Source of the DNA: Thysanoteuthis rhombus
Taxonomy: Eukaryota > Mollusca > Cephalopoda > Oegopsida > Thysanoteuthidae
NCBI GenBank assembly: GCA_963457665.1
Contig: OY735203.1
Coordinates: 24,966,406-25,030,405, forward strand
Direction of reading: 5' to 3'
DNA length: 64,000 nt
A model generated the notes under the pieces. The model was not told the origin of the DNA, searched no databases, and saw only the letters and a program-made list of their open reading frames with translations. Every line of letters starts with the position of its first letter. The stretch's first letter is position 1. Positions 34,391-46,189 of this stretch are shown here, one piece after another. Position numbers and translations under genes: made by a program.

Positions 34391-35667
34391 TGAATTACAT
34401 TTAGTGAATATTTATAGATATGTATTTAATATCAAGCTTTTTAATTCGATTTGAAGTACTATAATATGACAAGATTGTCTAGATATTCAAGTTCCTCTGA
34501 GATAGCACCGTACTGGAGATTTATTTTTTTCCAACTTTTACTCTTCTCTTTTCATTGCTCCATGCCAGTGCTGTCAAAACTTTTGCTGCCCGCAGGCCGC
34601 AGTTTCTGCATTTTATGAAGATGATAATATACAGTTGGTAGACCGCAGATTGCATATTTTATGAGGATGATTCTTAGGATATAATTTTGTTTTGTTTTTT
34701 AGATATCTTTTTATAAAGCTAGAAGAAACCTATCTAATTTTTCTTCAAATATTATCACTAGATTAAAAAAAATGCCATGTCAATGTACGTTTAACAAAAA
34801 ATAACTGAATTTGTAACTTTTATTTTTTTCGGATCCCGGGAAAAATCACCAAAAAGCATGTTTTGGGGGTGATTTTCAGGAACTAATTTACAAAAAAAAC
34901 TTTTCTGTTGGTCACATTGACGTTATGTTGTGTGGTCCGTGTGAAGTTTAGATGGGTTTTCTCGCGAAAAATAACATCGCTTCAGAAAATAAACTGGAAA
35001 TCTTTTCAAAGGTCTTTTTTGTACACATTTACGGTGTCATCTCGTATATGCGTGTTTTCTTAATATGAAGGGTGTTTTTTCTATCTACGATCTCGAAAAA
35101 CTCCTTCTCTTTCTCTTAGTTCCTCTGTAAACTAACCTATTCGGCCTTTGATTGCCACTGAAAGAAACCAAACACGAAAAATGTGTTCATTTCAAGATGA
35201 TATTTTTTTGTAAACCACCAATCTATTTTTGAGGGTGATTTTCGAAAGCTAATTTGCTAAAAATCTGCCCATATGTCCCAGGAGTACCTACAGAAAACTA
35301 TAAGCTGGCGTAATTTTCATAATCACGCTGTAAATTTTTTAATGAAAGGCAGCCAGAAACTATCTGAGAAAAAAAAAACATTTGACCCTTTAACATGAGT
35401 AAGCTCAATGAAATAACACAAATATCAACTTTTGGTGTTGGTTATGTGGTTCCAGACGTCCAACTAATAAGGTTTAGGTGGAAAAGATGAAAAAAAGAGA
35501 AAAAAAATATTAATAGATATACGATTTTATTTTCACAAAATTCGACCTAAAATGTGTTCTGTAGATGGATTGACCTGCTAATTTCGAATATGCCATTTTT
35601 GCTGCGTAGTCATCGACTTGAATAAGTGAAAACATTATTACAAATTTTACTACATCATTATTTGGAT
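34391..35667. other. SLC6 intron with a possible hAT terminus and an internal repeat
   Basis: CAGTGCTGTCAAAAC at 34566 followed by GCCCGCAGGCCGCAG looks like a hAT left end, but no matching right end was located. Two related stretches lie about 370 bp apart, near 34865 (GGGGGTGATTTTCAGGAACT) and 35230 (GAGGGTGATTTTCGAAAGCT), both followed by AATTT(A/G)C. They suggest an internal duplication. Confidence 0.4.
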
Positions 35668-36411
35668 CAGGGGCAGGCAAACTACGGCTGGTGGGTGACA
35701 TGCGGCCGGCAAAGCTTATTTGTGCGTCTCGCGAAAGTTCTTGCACGGTGATGTCAATTTTTGTGATCCCAAACATTCTTGCATAGAATAACGTTCTTGA
35801 TGAGATTAGAATGAGATTTCGCAGCCATGTTTTAGAAAGAAATGTACCATAGCAGGAGTGTTATTTTAAAGTTTTTCAATATATTTCATCTCAGATTTTG
35901 TTATCCTAATAATATGTGCCACAAAAATTTAAAAAAATTACGAAGGTTGAAAGAGAATGCTGTACTTTTAACAAGGAATAGATGTACAAGTATTTTTTTT
36001 TTTTTTACAAATGTTGGAAGTAAAACAGTGTATCTAATATGCCATGACAGTGTTGCTGTCGTCGTTGTTGTTTTTAAGGAGAATAATTTGAAGAGACATT
36101 TCCAAACGAAGCACAGTCACTACGGAAATCAATTATCAGCAAGTGAACTCTCGCGAAAAGCCAATGACATGCTGAGAAGTTTAAAACAACGAACTGTTTT
36201 TGTTAAACTATACAAGAAGCTATCACAGAGGCAAGGTTTATACTTGTTTATTAAACTGTCAAGCATAAAACATTTTCTGAAGCAGAATTTTTTTAAGAAT
36301 TATATGCTTGGTTCCGTTGATATTGCATGCCCACAAGTCAGAACGAAAAGTGAAGCTCTATCTTTGTCAAGAACTGTAGTTTATTTCATTTTGCAGAATC
36401 TTGCGTGGTAA
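35668..36411 (+). pseudogene. BED-type hAT transposase fragment with 5' terminus
   Basis: The left end CAGGGGCAGGCAAACTACGG at 35668 resembles the well-known hAT terminus of the CAGGGGTCGGCAAACT type. About 250 bp on, an open frame to 36411 encodes the N-terminal part of a GTF2IRD2/ZBED-like hAT transposase. It reads SKTVYLICHDSVAV, then FKENNLKRHFQTKHSHYG, RKANDMLRSLK, a region like KPFSEGEFVK (KHFLKQNFFKNYML) and DIACPQVRTKSEALSLSRTV. The BED-finger histidines (RHFQTKH) are present, but one of its two cysteines is Tyr (YLIC rather than CLVC). There is a poly-Val insertion before FKENN. The catalytic DDE part and the right terminus are missing, so this is a truncated, inactive copy inside an SLC6 intron. 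Confidence 0.8.
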
Positions 36412-36479
36412 TGACATACAATACACAGCACAAATGTGTTGAAAACGGCTCGGATGGTTTTGACCCTACCATCGGTTGT

Positions 36480-39400
36480 AATTCGGTTTTGCTTACACGG
36501 GCAGACGGCGATTTGGTGAACTACAGTAACTCTGAGAAATATCCGTCTATGCAACGTACAATATGCAAGGAATGAAAACATTGCACTGAAGCTTTCAGAT
36601 TTTTAAAAATATTTTACCGTTTACTTTTGACATCTTGAAGTTGAAAAAGGTTTACTTTCAACATTTGACTCCTTGAAAGATGAAAAGGCATCCCTGATCT
36701 TTTCACCCTTTGAATGTGGACGGGGAATTTCCATTTACCTCTGACCCTTCAATTAATATTTTGTACCTCATAGGAGAAAAAGTTTCCTCTTCACTTTTGA
36801 TCCCTTGAGAAATTATAGATAAACATATATGATACAAATCACAAAGTCAGTTGATATGGACCTGATTTCGAATATTCCATTTTTCAATAAGTGCATAAAG
36901 ATTATTACACTTCACTTCAATATCTTGATTTTTAGGTCAGAATAAATGCCACTGGACACAGAATTACGAACCCAGGCGATCTCATTTAAAATATAACACT
37001 CGAATCCAATCAGGAATCATTAGATAAAGATTCAACATTCTTAAGGTAACATGAAAGATTCTGATCATGATCTAAAGGATTAATTTACCAAAAAGTTTTT
37101 CCTTACTAAGAACTTATGGGAAGGGGTTCAAGAACAACCTTGCTAAAAAAAACTTGCTCCAGAATCAGAAACCGCAGAAAAATCGATGACCCTATTATCG
37201 ACAACTTTGGAGTTTTGCTCAACGTTTGATGAAATATAATAATAAACTCAAGTATCTGATTACGCCGCGTTTAATATTTAATTAATAAAATGCATGAAGA
37301 CTCAAGTTTTCAAACTTGGGCGGAAAAGGTTTCCCTTCATTTTGGACCCCTTAAGAGAGAAAAAAACCTTCCTCTAATTCCGACCCCTTAGAGGGGTGGG
37401 GAAAACTTCCTAACCTTTTTTACACCAGATAATTGATGAAGGGAGGAGAATTCCCCCCATCTTCGAACTTTTATAGGAGGAAAGTTTCCTTTGATTTTCC
37501 GCTCCTGAAATTAGAGAAACTGTTTCCTCTCACTGTTGACCCCGTGAAGGGGAAAACTTTTCTGTTCAGTTTTTGAAACATGAATATGAATCTAGTGTCA
37601 GAGAAATCACTTACAGAAATAATTTCAAAAATATTTAGATGGAAATCGGATAGCATTTAATTTAGTAATTTGAGTAAGGTAGCGCCATTACGCTGGCTAC
37701 TTTCTCAATCGTATTTGTCCGGGCATAACATATAAAAAAGTATCATTTTGTCGGATTGATCTTTGAAGTTTGCCGTATATAAAATAGATTAAGGGGCGAT
37801 AACCCCTTGAAGTGGCGTAAATTACCTCAACATACGCTTTTTATCCACAGGCCAAGGGGGATTTGAACTCGAACGACGAGAACTATTTTCTGCAGTGTTA
37901 ACAAATCGCCCACCAGTACGTAAAATATTGTGAGATAGTGAATCCAGCCAAAGTATGGACATCGCCGGACAGAAAACTAAGGGGTCAATTTAGTATCGAT
38001 TTGATGGTCATAGTTCTGGCTGTTTTTTAGTTTTATTATCACAGACAGATGGACCGACGGCCATTTGGTTAAATTTAGTTTGACGAACTGAAATACCCGT
38101 CTACGCCCTGTAATATATTCAATGAATGAAAAAAATATATACTAAAGCTTTCAAACTTTAGAGAAAATGGTTTCCCTTCACTTTTGACCTCTTTGAGTTG
38201 AAAAAGTTTACCTTAAAAGAGGGAAAATATCCCTTATCTTGTCTCCCTTTAAATATGAAAGGGGTAATTCTCTTCAACTTTGACCCTTTAAAGGAGAAAC
38301 CACAAAGGGGAAAAAAGGTTCCTTCAAATTTTGACTCTTTTAAGGGAAAAAAATTCCCCTTGACGTTTGATCCTTACAGGAATTATAGATTAACATGTAT
38401 ATTTAATACAAATCACAAAAATCAATTGATATAGACCTTATCACATGATATTTATTGAGAGAGAGATAGAACTGAAATACATATCAATTTGTATAATTAA
38501 ACTATGGATGTTTTTAGGGTAAATGGTACGAAAACCTTCATCGGATGAATGTTGATATGGTTCCGCTGGTCTGACTATAATGATTTTGAAGGACATCACA
38601 GATAAGAGAATAGGAATGGAACATTTATAAGTCGACAATTTGAGTTGAGCATGGATTCAGATCCCGTGACAATTCTATGTTTGCAAGATTCGATTTGAAA
38701 TGTGCGCGGTTGGTAATTTTCAAATGTGCTATTGATTTCCCCGGTGACGCGGACTTCTCGACTTGTACAAAGTGTACAGACATTATTACACTTTACAACT
38801 TTATTATTTTGATGGTGGAATTTTAGGTAAGCGCTCATGCTACTGAACACAGAATTGCCCACCGAGACCTTATTTAATGGGGCATCTTCAATTTCTAACT
38901 CAATAAAATTCTACGCAACAATTTCTACGATCAGTGACTACGGATAATTTGGTGTCCACGCCGCTGGCTGTTCTTATGTTTTGCAATGACGGACGAACAG
39001 GCATTTGGTGAATTACATTAAGATATTAAGTTTTTGGGTAAACGTGAAATCTGCTGGACATAAAGTAAAGGAACAATTTAAAAGGTTTTCCAATCCTCTA
39101 CTAAAATCTTAAGGGAAAGGGGTTCAAAATATGATTTACTAAAAAAAAAAACCCGGACCGGGATTAGTAGCCAATGTAAATTTGGTGATCCTGCTATAGG
39201 CAGTTTTTGAGTTTTGCTTGACATTTGCTAGATTTTAGTAACTTGTTGGAACACACGTATACACCACGTAAAATATTCAAGGAATGAAAAAAATGCCCTA
39301 AAGTTTTCAGACTTGAGAGAAAATGGTTTCTCTTCACTTTTGACTTAAAAAGTTTATCTAAACATTTGCTGAATTATAGTAACTAACTAAAGTACCTGTC

Positions 39401-39490
39401 TACACTGCATTACATATTGAAAATATTCAAGGAATAAAAACTTGAGGACTAAAGCTTTCAGATTTGTGTTGAAAAGGTTTCCTTTCATTT
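36480..39490. repeat. Degenerate tandem array, ~0.7-2 kb higher-order units
   Basis: A linker that reads roughly as TTTTGCT, then TTTGGTGAAT, then (C/T)TGTCTACGC, then ATATTCAAGGAATGAAAA, then AAGCTTTCAGACTT recurs near 36480, 37210, 38030, 39212 and 39362. Each is followed by imperfect repeats of about 45-55 bp built on GGTTTCCCTTCACTTTTGAC with CCCTTGAAGGGGAAAA. Longer blocks are also shared: 37060-37250 with 39065-39245, and 36795-36960 with 38370-38840. No coding potential was seen. A minus-strand tRNA-like SINE head lies inside it at 37846-37925. Confidence 0.75.
37846..37925 (-). mobile_element. tRNA-like SINE head inside the tandem array
   Basis: On the minus strand GGTGGGCGATTTGTTAACAC is A-box-like, and GTTCGAGTTCAAATCCCC about 40 bp downstream is a good B box. 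It interrupts the array in one unit only, so it inserted after the units were formed. Confidence 0.5.
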
Positions 39491-39972
39491 AAGGCCCTCA
39501 ATTTTAAACATCGTTTTTTTATGTATATACTTTTTTGAAATTCTACCTCTAATTCGTTAATAACAATTTTTTTTTTGATTTATCGTTTGTAAATCATTTA
39601 ACTCTCTTATGATTGTTTTAGCAACATGTCATGTTTCAATATACCTAACTTTTAGAATTATGACATCTATTTTAACATAGGCCTTGCTTATAGTAACTGT
39701 GGGTAAAGAAAAAAGATTTTACGGCTTCAAAATACTCCACGTGTTAAATCAAGACTCAGGATACTTGTTCAACCTAATGCTATTTTCTATTTTTTCCTAT
39801 CTCTATCCATAAGCTTCTGTCACTTATCGGATGGTGATACTCTGAACTTTCGCTACCGAAGGATTAAAAATTCATGTTTTACAGATTTCTAAAAAGCTAC
39901 ATTGACAATACAATTTCTTCCATATTCTACTCAACAATACGCATGAATTAAGAATGTACAAATTACTTTCAG
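39491..39972. other. SLC6 intron end with acceptor
   Basis: AT-rich DNA leading to a pyrimidine-rich acceptor (AATTACTTTCAG) immediately before the TM3 exon. Confidence 0.6.
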
Positions 39973-40114
39973 GTTCTGGAATTGCCCTTCTGATCATGAC
40001 TTACATTCGATGTTTGATGCACGCCATTGAGATGTCCTACGGATTTTTCTACACGTTTGCTTCTTTTGAACAACCATTTCCTTGGAGTGCGGCCAAGTAC
40101 AACATGAGCAAATG
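39973..40114 (+). CDS. SLC6-family transporter, exon with TM3
   Basis: The exon follows TTACTTTCAG and ends at AAATG|GTAAGA. It encodes the phrase GSGIALLIMTYIRCLMHAIE, then MSYGFFYTFASF, then EQPFPWSAAKYNMSK plus two bases of a Trp codon. The first 30 residues align without gaps to SERT TM3 ([20 protein letters not shown], then WALYYLISSF). The tail corresponds to the start of extracellular loop 2 (SERT QLPWTSC). The conserved TM3 tyrosine of the substrate/ion site (SERT Tyr176, LeuT Tyr108) is His here. The first loop-2 Cys that follows the PW motif in most family members is Ala. A glycosylation sequon NMS is present. The first codon is completed from the previous exon, and the phase matches exactly. 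Confidence 0.9.
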
Positions 40115-40834
40115 GTAAGATATATTAATCTTTAAATTTTATTGAAAGTGTACCTTTCCAACCACAATCTGAATGGTTTGGTCAATTAACAAACATGAAT
40201 GTCATTGATAAGATTTTGTATTACAATTGTTATCATTATTCTCAGCTGCATATAAGCTAAACCTCTTCTTTTTCGCCATTTCAATTCCCGAATAAATTCC
40301 TCTTAAATTTTTCTCACTTTGCTAAACTATCTAATTTTCAAACCATTGTGCATATCCCATTTCTGTTATTGTAGATCTCAAATATTACATTGATTATCCT
40401 TTCATGGTCGTTATAAGCATTATTGTAATACCTGATAATGATATTCGTATTTATTACCAATGCTAGTTTGATTTGAATGAATATCAAACCGGTTTGTTCC
40501 TGTTCTCTATTCCATAAGTATAGCATCGATTGTTTTTAATAAGAAGCCGAATGTTTCCCCATAAGAAATGACGAAACGTTAAAAACTTCTTTGCTTTCTC
40601 CCTGTAAGAATTTCGAGTAATGCAAGGGGAAAAACACAAGAAAACCAATGAACGGTGTTAATGGTATGGAAAAAAACGCAAGTTACTCATCTGCTTTCTT
40701 TTGGATTTCTAGATCGTCGACAAAATATTCTATGCATTGCTGGATTAACTACGTAGCAAAAGGAACAAATGCAATAGAACCCACATTTTCAAAGGCCCCG
40801 TGCTAAATGCTTCAATAAAAGACCTTCCCTAAGA
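40115..40834. other. SLC6 intron: non-coding DNA
   Basis: First part of the 9.7-kb intron. No exon or repeat was recognised. Confidence 0.5.
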
Positions 40835-41390
40835 TTAACCGACCTCGCTATCGTGGGTGTACTTTCTGAACTTATCTAATTCGTGACACCATCTTATATT
40901 TTGTCAGTCCCAGTTTTTACGTGATCTCTGGGGATTTACGTTGTTAGTTATGATGTCCAGCGGCGGTCTTCCATTCTTGCAACATGACCAGTCCATTGCC
41001 TGTTCAGTTTCCTTATGGATTCAATGATATTTTGGACTCCTGTTTATCCTCTAATCTGTTGTGCTCTCTTGTGATCTATCCATGATTCTCTCTTGTGCAC
41101 GTTGCATGGTTCTCAGTTGAAGGGTCAGTCTTTTGGTTGAGTTTCGTGTTTCAGCACCATAGGTGACTATCGAGAGGATGCATGGGTTATATACCCTCCT
41201 TTTTTGCACTAGCAACGTGTTCTTGTTTTTGGAAGTTGAGCTTGCCCTATCTAAAGCTTGCCAACCAACAATGATTCTTCTCTTGATTCCTTCTTTTTTT
41301 GAGGATTTCATGGAGATTCCTTATCCTGGGTATATGTAATGGTCTTCTCTCGCCAATTCTGCGTCTTCGATTTTGATCGTTGCAAGCTAT
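40835..41390 (-). mobile_element. RTE-type LINE 3' end (family A, copy 7)
   Basis: On the minus strand, decayed ORF2 C-terminal blocks read KSSKKEGIKRRIIVGWQALD, RASSTSKNKNTLLVQKRR, VTYGAETRNSTKRLTLQLRT and MQRAQERIMD. The HVARM, RWTS and DELDKF regions continue to about 40835. The extreme 3' signature is blurred, and no (CAT)n tail remains. It lies antisense within the SLC6 intron. Confidence 0.83.
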
Positions 41391-44300
41391 CAGTTATTCA
41401 GAACTCTCTACACTACTAAATTTTGTGAACAAATGGGTGTTTCAAGGTTAGCAATTTCACCTCATTATCTTAGTATAGTAATTAACGAGTGCGATACCTA
41501 TGAGATATACATGACACATAAATATGAATACATAGACGTTGCACAAAGATCAAAACGAAAACGAAGTGACACTATTACGAAATGTAAGATAAATTTGTCA
41601 CGTGTCCTTTTTTTAAAATTTAGGGCCTCTTCATAACATATGCTGCAGACCCCACGCTAGCTTAATCCTGCCCCGTTTCCATTCTTGTACCAATTTCTTC
41701 AGCATGGCACATGGAAGCAGTAACCAAAGCTGACTCCAATCGGCTAACTTGATACCAAGCTGTCGTCACCAGGCAATAAAGTATCAATTTTGCAAATACC
41801 TCCCTGGCTTTCCAGACCAGCTGTATCATATAATTAGTCAATCCACTGACAGACAGACACCGTTGAAACTAAGTTCCCCAACCACGTATATCATTTACAA
41901 TCCTGTCGACACAGACTTTTTATACCACTTCCTTTTGCTCACTGACACATATGGAAATCCTCTTCGGAATCTTTTGTTTTTTTTTATGAAGATTAAATAC
42001 AATCCTATAAAAAAATGGCCTTATACTTTTTTACTCATTTGAAACTCATTTTGATTCAGTATCAAGAAAAAGGTTTCACATTGGAAGTTGTTATTACTTT
42101 CAAGTTTTCCCCCAGATGTTTTAGGGACTTAGCTACCATATTTTCCTTTCGTTTAGCTTGTTTTATTATTGTGGTTATGTATGAATCCGTATCACTGAAA
42201 CAATTAAGTGCTGTTTAATGATTCTCAATATATGAAGAATGAAAGTAATTCCCAAAACATACTTATAGGCAAGGAACTCTTGATTCGTTTGTGTAATATG
42301 TCGATGCTTTAGGTACAAAGGTTAAAATGAAATATTTTTTGTTACAATCATGAGTTGAATGAATGTATAATTGTACATCAATAGAATACGTAAACCAACT
42401 TACCGCATGAAGAAATTGACTGTTGTAAATGAACAAAAATTTAACAAGATGAACCGGTAATAATCAAATCAAAATGAGCCTGATATTTTTATCCCTTAGT
42501 TGAGCAGGGGAAGCAGCTATATTTCTTCATACTCCTCATTAAATTTGCCATCATCTATAGCATGGATGACCGTCACTGACTGACAAACTGACATACCGAA
42601 ACAAAAATTCCAGAGACAGGGTTTTTTAAGGATGGGGCTGTTAATTTGAGTAGCTTTTAAAGGAGAGAGAGAGAGCTTTGAATGGAATGGGCTTTTAAAA
42701 GGAAGGAGCTTATATAGGAACGATCTTTTGAAAAAAACCCACAAGATCGAATTGGCAGATCCATGGTCTAACTTTCAGGCCTGTTTTCCATTTGTACGGA
42801 CCACAGAAGTTGATTCAGTTACTTTTGTGATTTAGTTGATGAGTGAAAGACTAGCCATTTTGATATTTTCAGCTAAAGTAGTAAGCATTATAGCACTGTA
42901 ATAAAACTATTATATAGATATTTTGTCATAACTTCGTTCACTCAATCTCCAAGCTAAAGTATAGCAAAGGAAAATCTGTGGGCTGATCCCAAACTCATTC
43001 TATCATTTATACCATAATATATGAAGTTTCATCTTTGAAAATTTGACTGTAATTTTAGTGTTTCATTATTTCATTTACTATTGAACAAAACCGCTTCATA
43101 TTCTTTCCCATGATTGCTTTTTGTGTTTTGTATCGATATAATTCACATCTAAGAAACATGACAAAATCATATCTTCGCTCAACTACAATTGAATAACTCA
43201 ATGTATATGTTTCTCTGAGCACATACCACGCAATTACTCGACAACTAGCACTTGTACGAAGTACTAGGTATGAAGTGCGATGATAGAAAGAATTGTTGGA
43301 TATCAAGTTAATATCAAATGTACAAGCAACAGACCCACCACTCTCAAACATTGTATCATTTATAGGGAGGCGTTAATGTCTAAGGAAATTTCTATTGATC
43401 AGAATGCTGCACTACGATACGCTCTTAAAGTTATCAACTTCATTATAAGTCCTGCACTTCATAGTCGCCTCTTTACAAATTTATGTGGTGAAATAGGATC
43501 CAATTTCAGCTGAACTGTACTGCATACAGAAGATGGTAGACGATATTTGAGATGGTCATTAGATTTTTAATAGTTATACTATTTATGTCTGAAAATAGCT
43601 AAAATTTTGCACAATAAAAATTAGCTGTGATAAGTGTGCCATTTGTTGGATATGTTTGAGAAACTCAATTCAAATTTTAAGTGTTCATGCAAAAATTGAA
43701 CGAATGGAAATATGAAGTTGAAAATTACCAATTTAAAATGTTCTCATAAACAGAGTATTCTATAGTTGAAAAAAAAATAAGCAGATCATAATTGGTATTT
43801 GGTATGCTTGGAAAAAGCATTTTGGCGAACATTTCCCACCGAATACCAGTAATAATCACTCACATTGGAGGAAAAAACGTTCAACACTGAAATGGAACAA
43901 GTGAAATATCTACGTTGAAGTCATTGGGGGGGGGGGGCAGAACTTTTGAGTGACCAAACTCTCAAACTTGAATTTTTACGAAAAACCTTGAAAGAATTAT
44001 GGCTTGGTTTTAAATCTGAATTCCGACTACTATCTTAATCTAATACCGCTTCAATCTTAAGAACATAAGACTTGCTTTAAGGCCAGTACCGGCAGATAGC
44101 AAGCCACGATTTAACACACTGCATCAAAACAAGCAATCAAATCCATTCGTCTAACTTGAATGAAATTTTCTTTCATATCTATTTTAGTATTTAAAAAAAG
44201 TTTTTCTTAGGTCTTTATTTGTTTGTTAGCTGTTTTTGTAGCTATTGAGGTTCGACTAGGGACTAATTACATAACATTAGTACACATCGCGTTTATGCTA

Positions 44301-45027
44301 TTGACTTGGATCGAGAAAAGATCAGTATGGTTCAAAGGGGACCCAAGAGATAAAAATTCGAGAAGCCCTGCTCAAAACAGTTCCGAGTCGTTAAGGCACA
44401 CTAAAAAATATATCTTTATGAAATTAAAGAATCCTCTTTTGAGATTTGAACCATTGATATCACCACCATCAACCAACTCAAAAACTGTTGTGTTATCTCA
44501 GCTATTAAGATAGTTTACACGCCATCAGACATGGGTTATCCAAAGCATATCAAAGCAGTGAAGGTAGGATGTTAACGTTCCAACTTTCGGATTTTGTCGA
44601 TCACACTTCTTATAGTGTTGTCATAGTTTGAACAATTACATAAATCTCCACCAAAAACAGCAATGAAATTGTCGAGTTGGACTTTGTATCGTAGTTTCAT
44701 AACAGCCTCTGAGCTTAATGATGGCGTCGTATTGATGCCCACGGGCCAGGAATATAAGTAGTTTTGAATTATTTAGCTGGTACAGTTTAATGAAGATAGC
44801 CACATAGGTACCGAGAGGCCTACTCCCTGAAACTGAGATGAAATGAGATCTACTAAAATATCCCCATTGGATATCCTGTATCATATCTAAAAAGACTCAA
44901 TATTAGGACATACTTATCATTCGCTACTGGTGACTGCAATTATATACAATTATTATCAATAATTACAGTGAAATTGCGACAATAGTTCACTTTGTTCATT
45001 CTATCACTTGGTCACTATACATAGACA
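41391..45027. other. SLC6 intron: non-coding DNA with minor repeats
   Basis: The section 42556-42740 (GATGACCGTCACTGACTGAC) matches the dispersed motif near 13065. A run of 12 G lies near 43926-43937. The section 44325-44400 has GAGAAGCCCTG and could be part of an old hAT end, but no partner was found. No SLC6 exon was detected. Confidence 0.4.
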
Positions 45028-45276
45028 CAGTAAGAGTAAAAGTACACGGAACATTTCAAAAAGTTTATTTTAACATCTCTATACAGCTTCAAAATTGACA
45101 GAATCTCGACACAAAAATTTAACAATTCAAAAATTCAAAAAAAATATTGAAACAAGATAACATTGAGAAGTTATGAACAGAAATCAGGAATCTTTGATCC
45201 AAATTCTATCAAGAAGGTATATAAGTATATTGAGATAAGATATTTGAAACGTATCGGATACTTTTTGCACTCGCTG
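45028..45276. mobile_element. Tc1/mariner-type MITE (copy 2)
   Basis: A 249-bp relative of 4824-5057 in the same orientation. The right end ...ACTTTTTGCACTCGCTG is identical to copy 1 and is followed by TA. The left end CAGTAAGAGTAAAAGT is more decayed, and its flanking TA has become CA. Interior blocks TTCAAAATTGACAGAAT, GAAACAAGAT and AGTTATG.ACA are shared. Confidence 0.72.
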
Positions 45277-45790
45277 TATAGCACTTATTTTTTTTCATCC
45301 AGGCACCGTTTTCCATTTTCTTTGGCGAAAAACATTATATCCTAAAACATTAATTTATCCCTCTCCCAGTGCTACTTATTTTCCAACGCAAATATTTACA
45401 GAATATTATGTAATCCGCCTCTAATTGGCCACCAACTGTGACGCACTTCTCGCTAAAATATGCTAGGAGAAAAAGGGGTTAAAAAATTTCATCTTGTAAA
45501 AATATTTATGTTATTGGCCCTTTTTTTTCCGAGTATGAACATCTAAATAAGGAGTATAAACCTAACGACTGTGTCATTACCAACAGTTAATCTGGAAAGT
45601 ATATTCGTTGGTCAGTTCCAGCACATGCCTAGATCCTGATACAATTTTATGCATCCTTCACCTCAGCTCAGATAATTTCTCTTACAGCTTAATGCAGTGC
45701 GGTAAACATTACTGAAATGTTGGGATTTTTTTTAGGCGAAAACGGTTATTATCAACCCAATGTACCATTCAACATTTTTCGCCGTCTTTA
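45277..45790. other. SLC6 intron: non-coding DNA
   Basis: Spacer between the MITE and a microsatellite block. Nothing was recognised. Confidence 0.4.
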
Positions 45791-45794
45791 GCCC

Positions 45795-45819
45795 TCTTTC
45801 TCCCTCTCTCTAACCCCTC

Positions 45820-45863
<44 letters not shown>

Positions 45864-46050
45864 CATATATATATATATACATATACTATATGTATACATA
45901 TATATATATATGTGTGTGTGTATGTATATATATATATATATGTATGTATATGTATATATGTATGTATATATATATATGTATATATATATGTATGTATATA
46001 TATGTGTGTGTGTATATATATGTATATATGTATGTATATATATATGCATG

Positions 46051-46105
<55 letters not shown>

Positions 46106-46130
46106 ATATATATGTATATATGTGTGTTTG
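45795..46130. repeat. (CTGT)n-(CT)n-(TA/TATG)n compound microsatellite
   Basis: (TGTC)n at 45822-45850, then (CT)n, then about 260 bp of TATA/TATG mixtures. Frames on both strands give only YI or CM repeats. It directly abuts the 3' side of the antisense LINE that ends near 46190. Confidence 0.95.
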
Positions 46131-46189
46131 CGCACGCATGCTCACGCGTGAGTGTAATTATCTCCCGTAGAATGAATTTATCGGATATG

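Noticed and set aside
36480-39490. CRISPR-like or regularly spaced array
   Set aside because: Units are long, degenerate and unevenly spaced in an animal intron. There are no short identical repeats with unique spacers.
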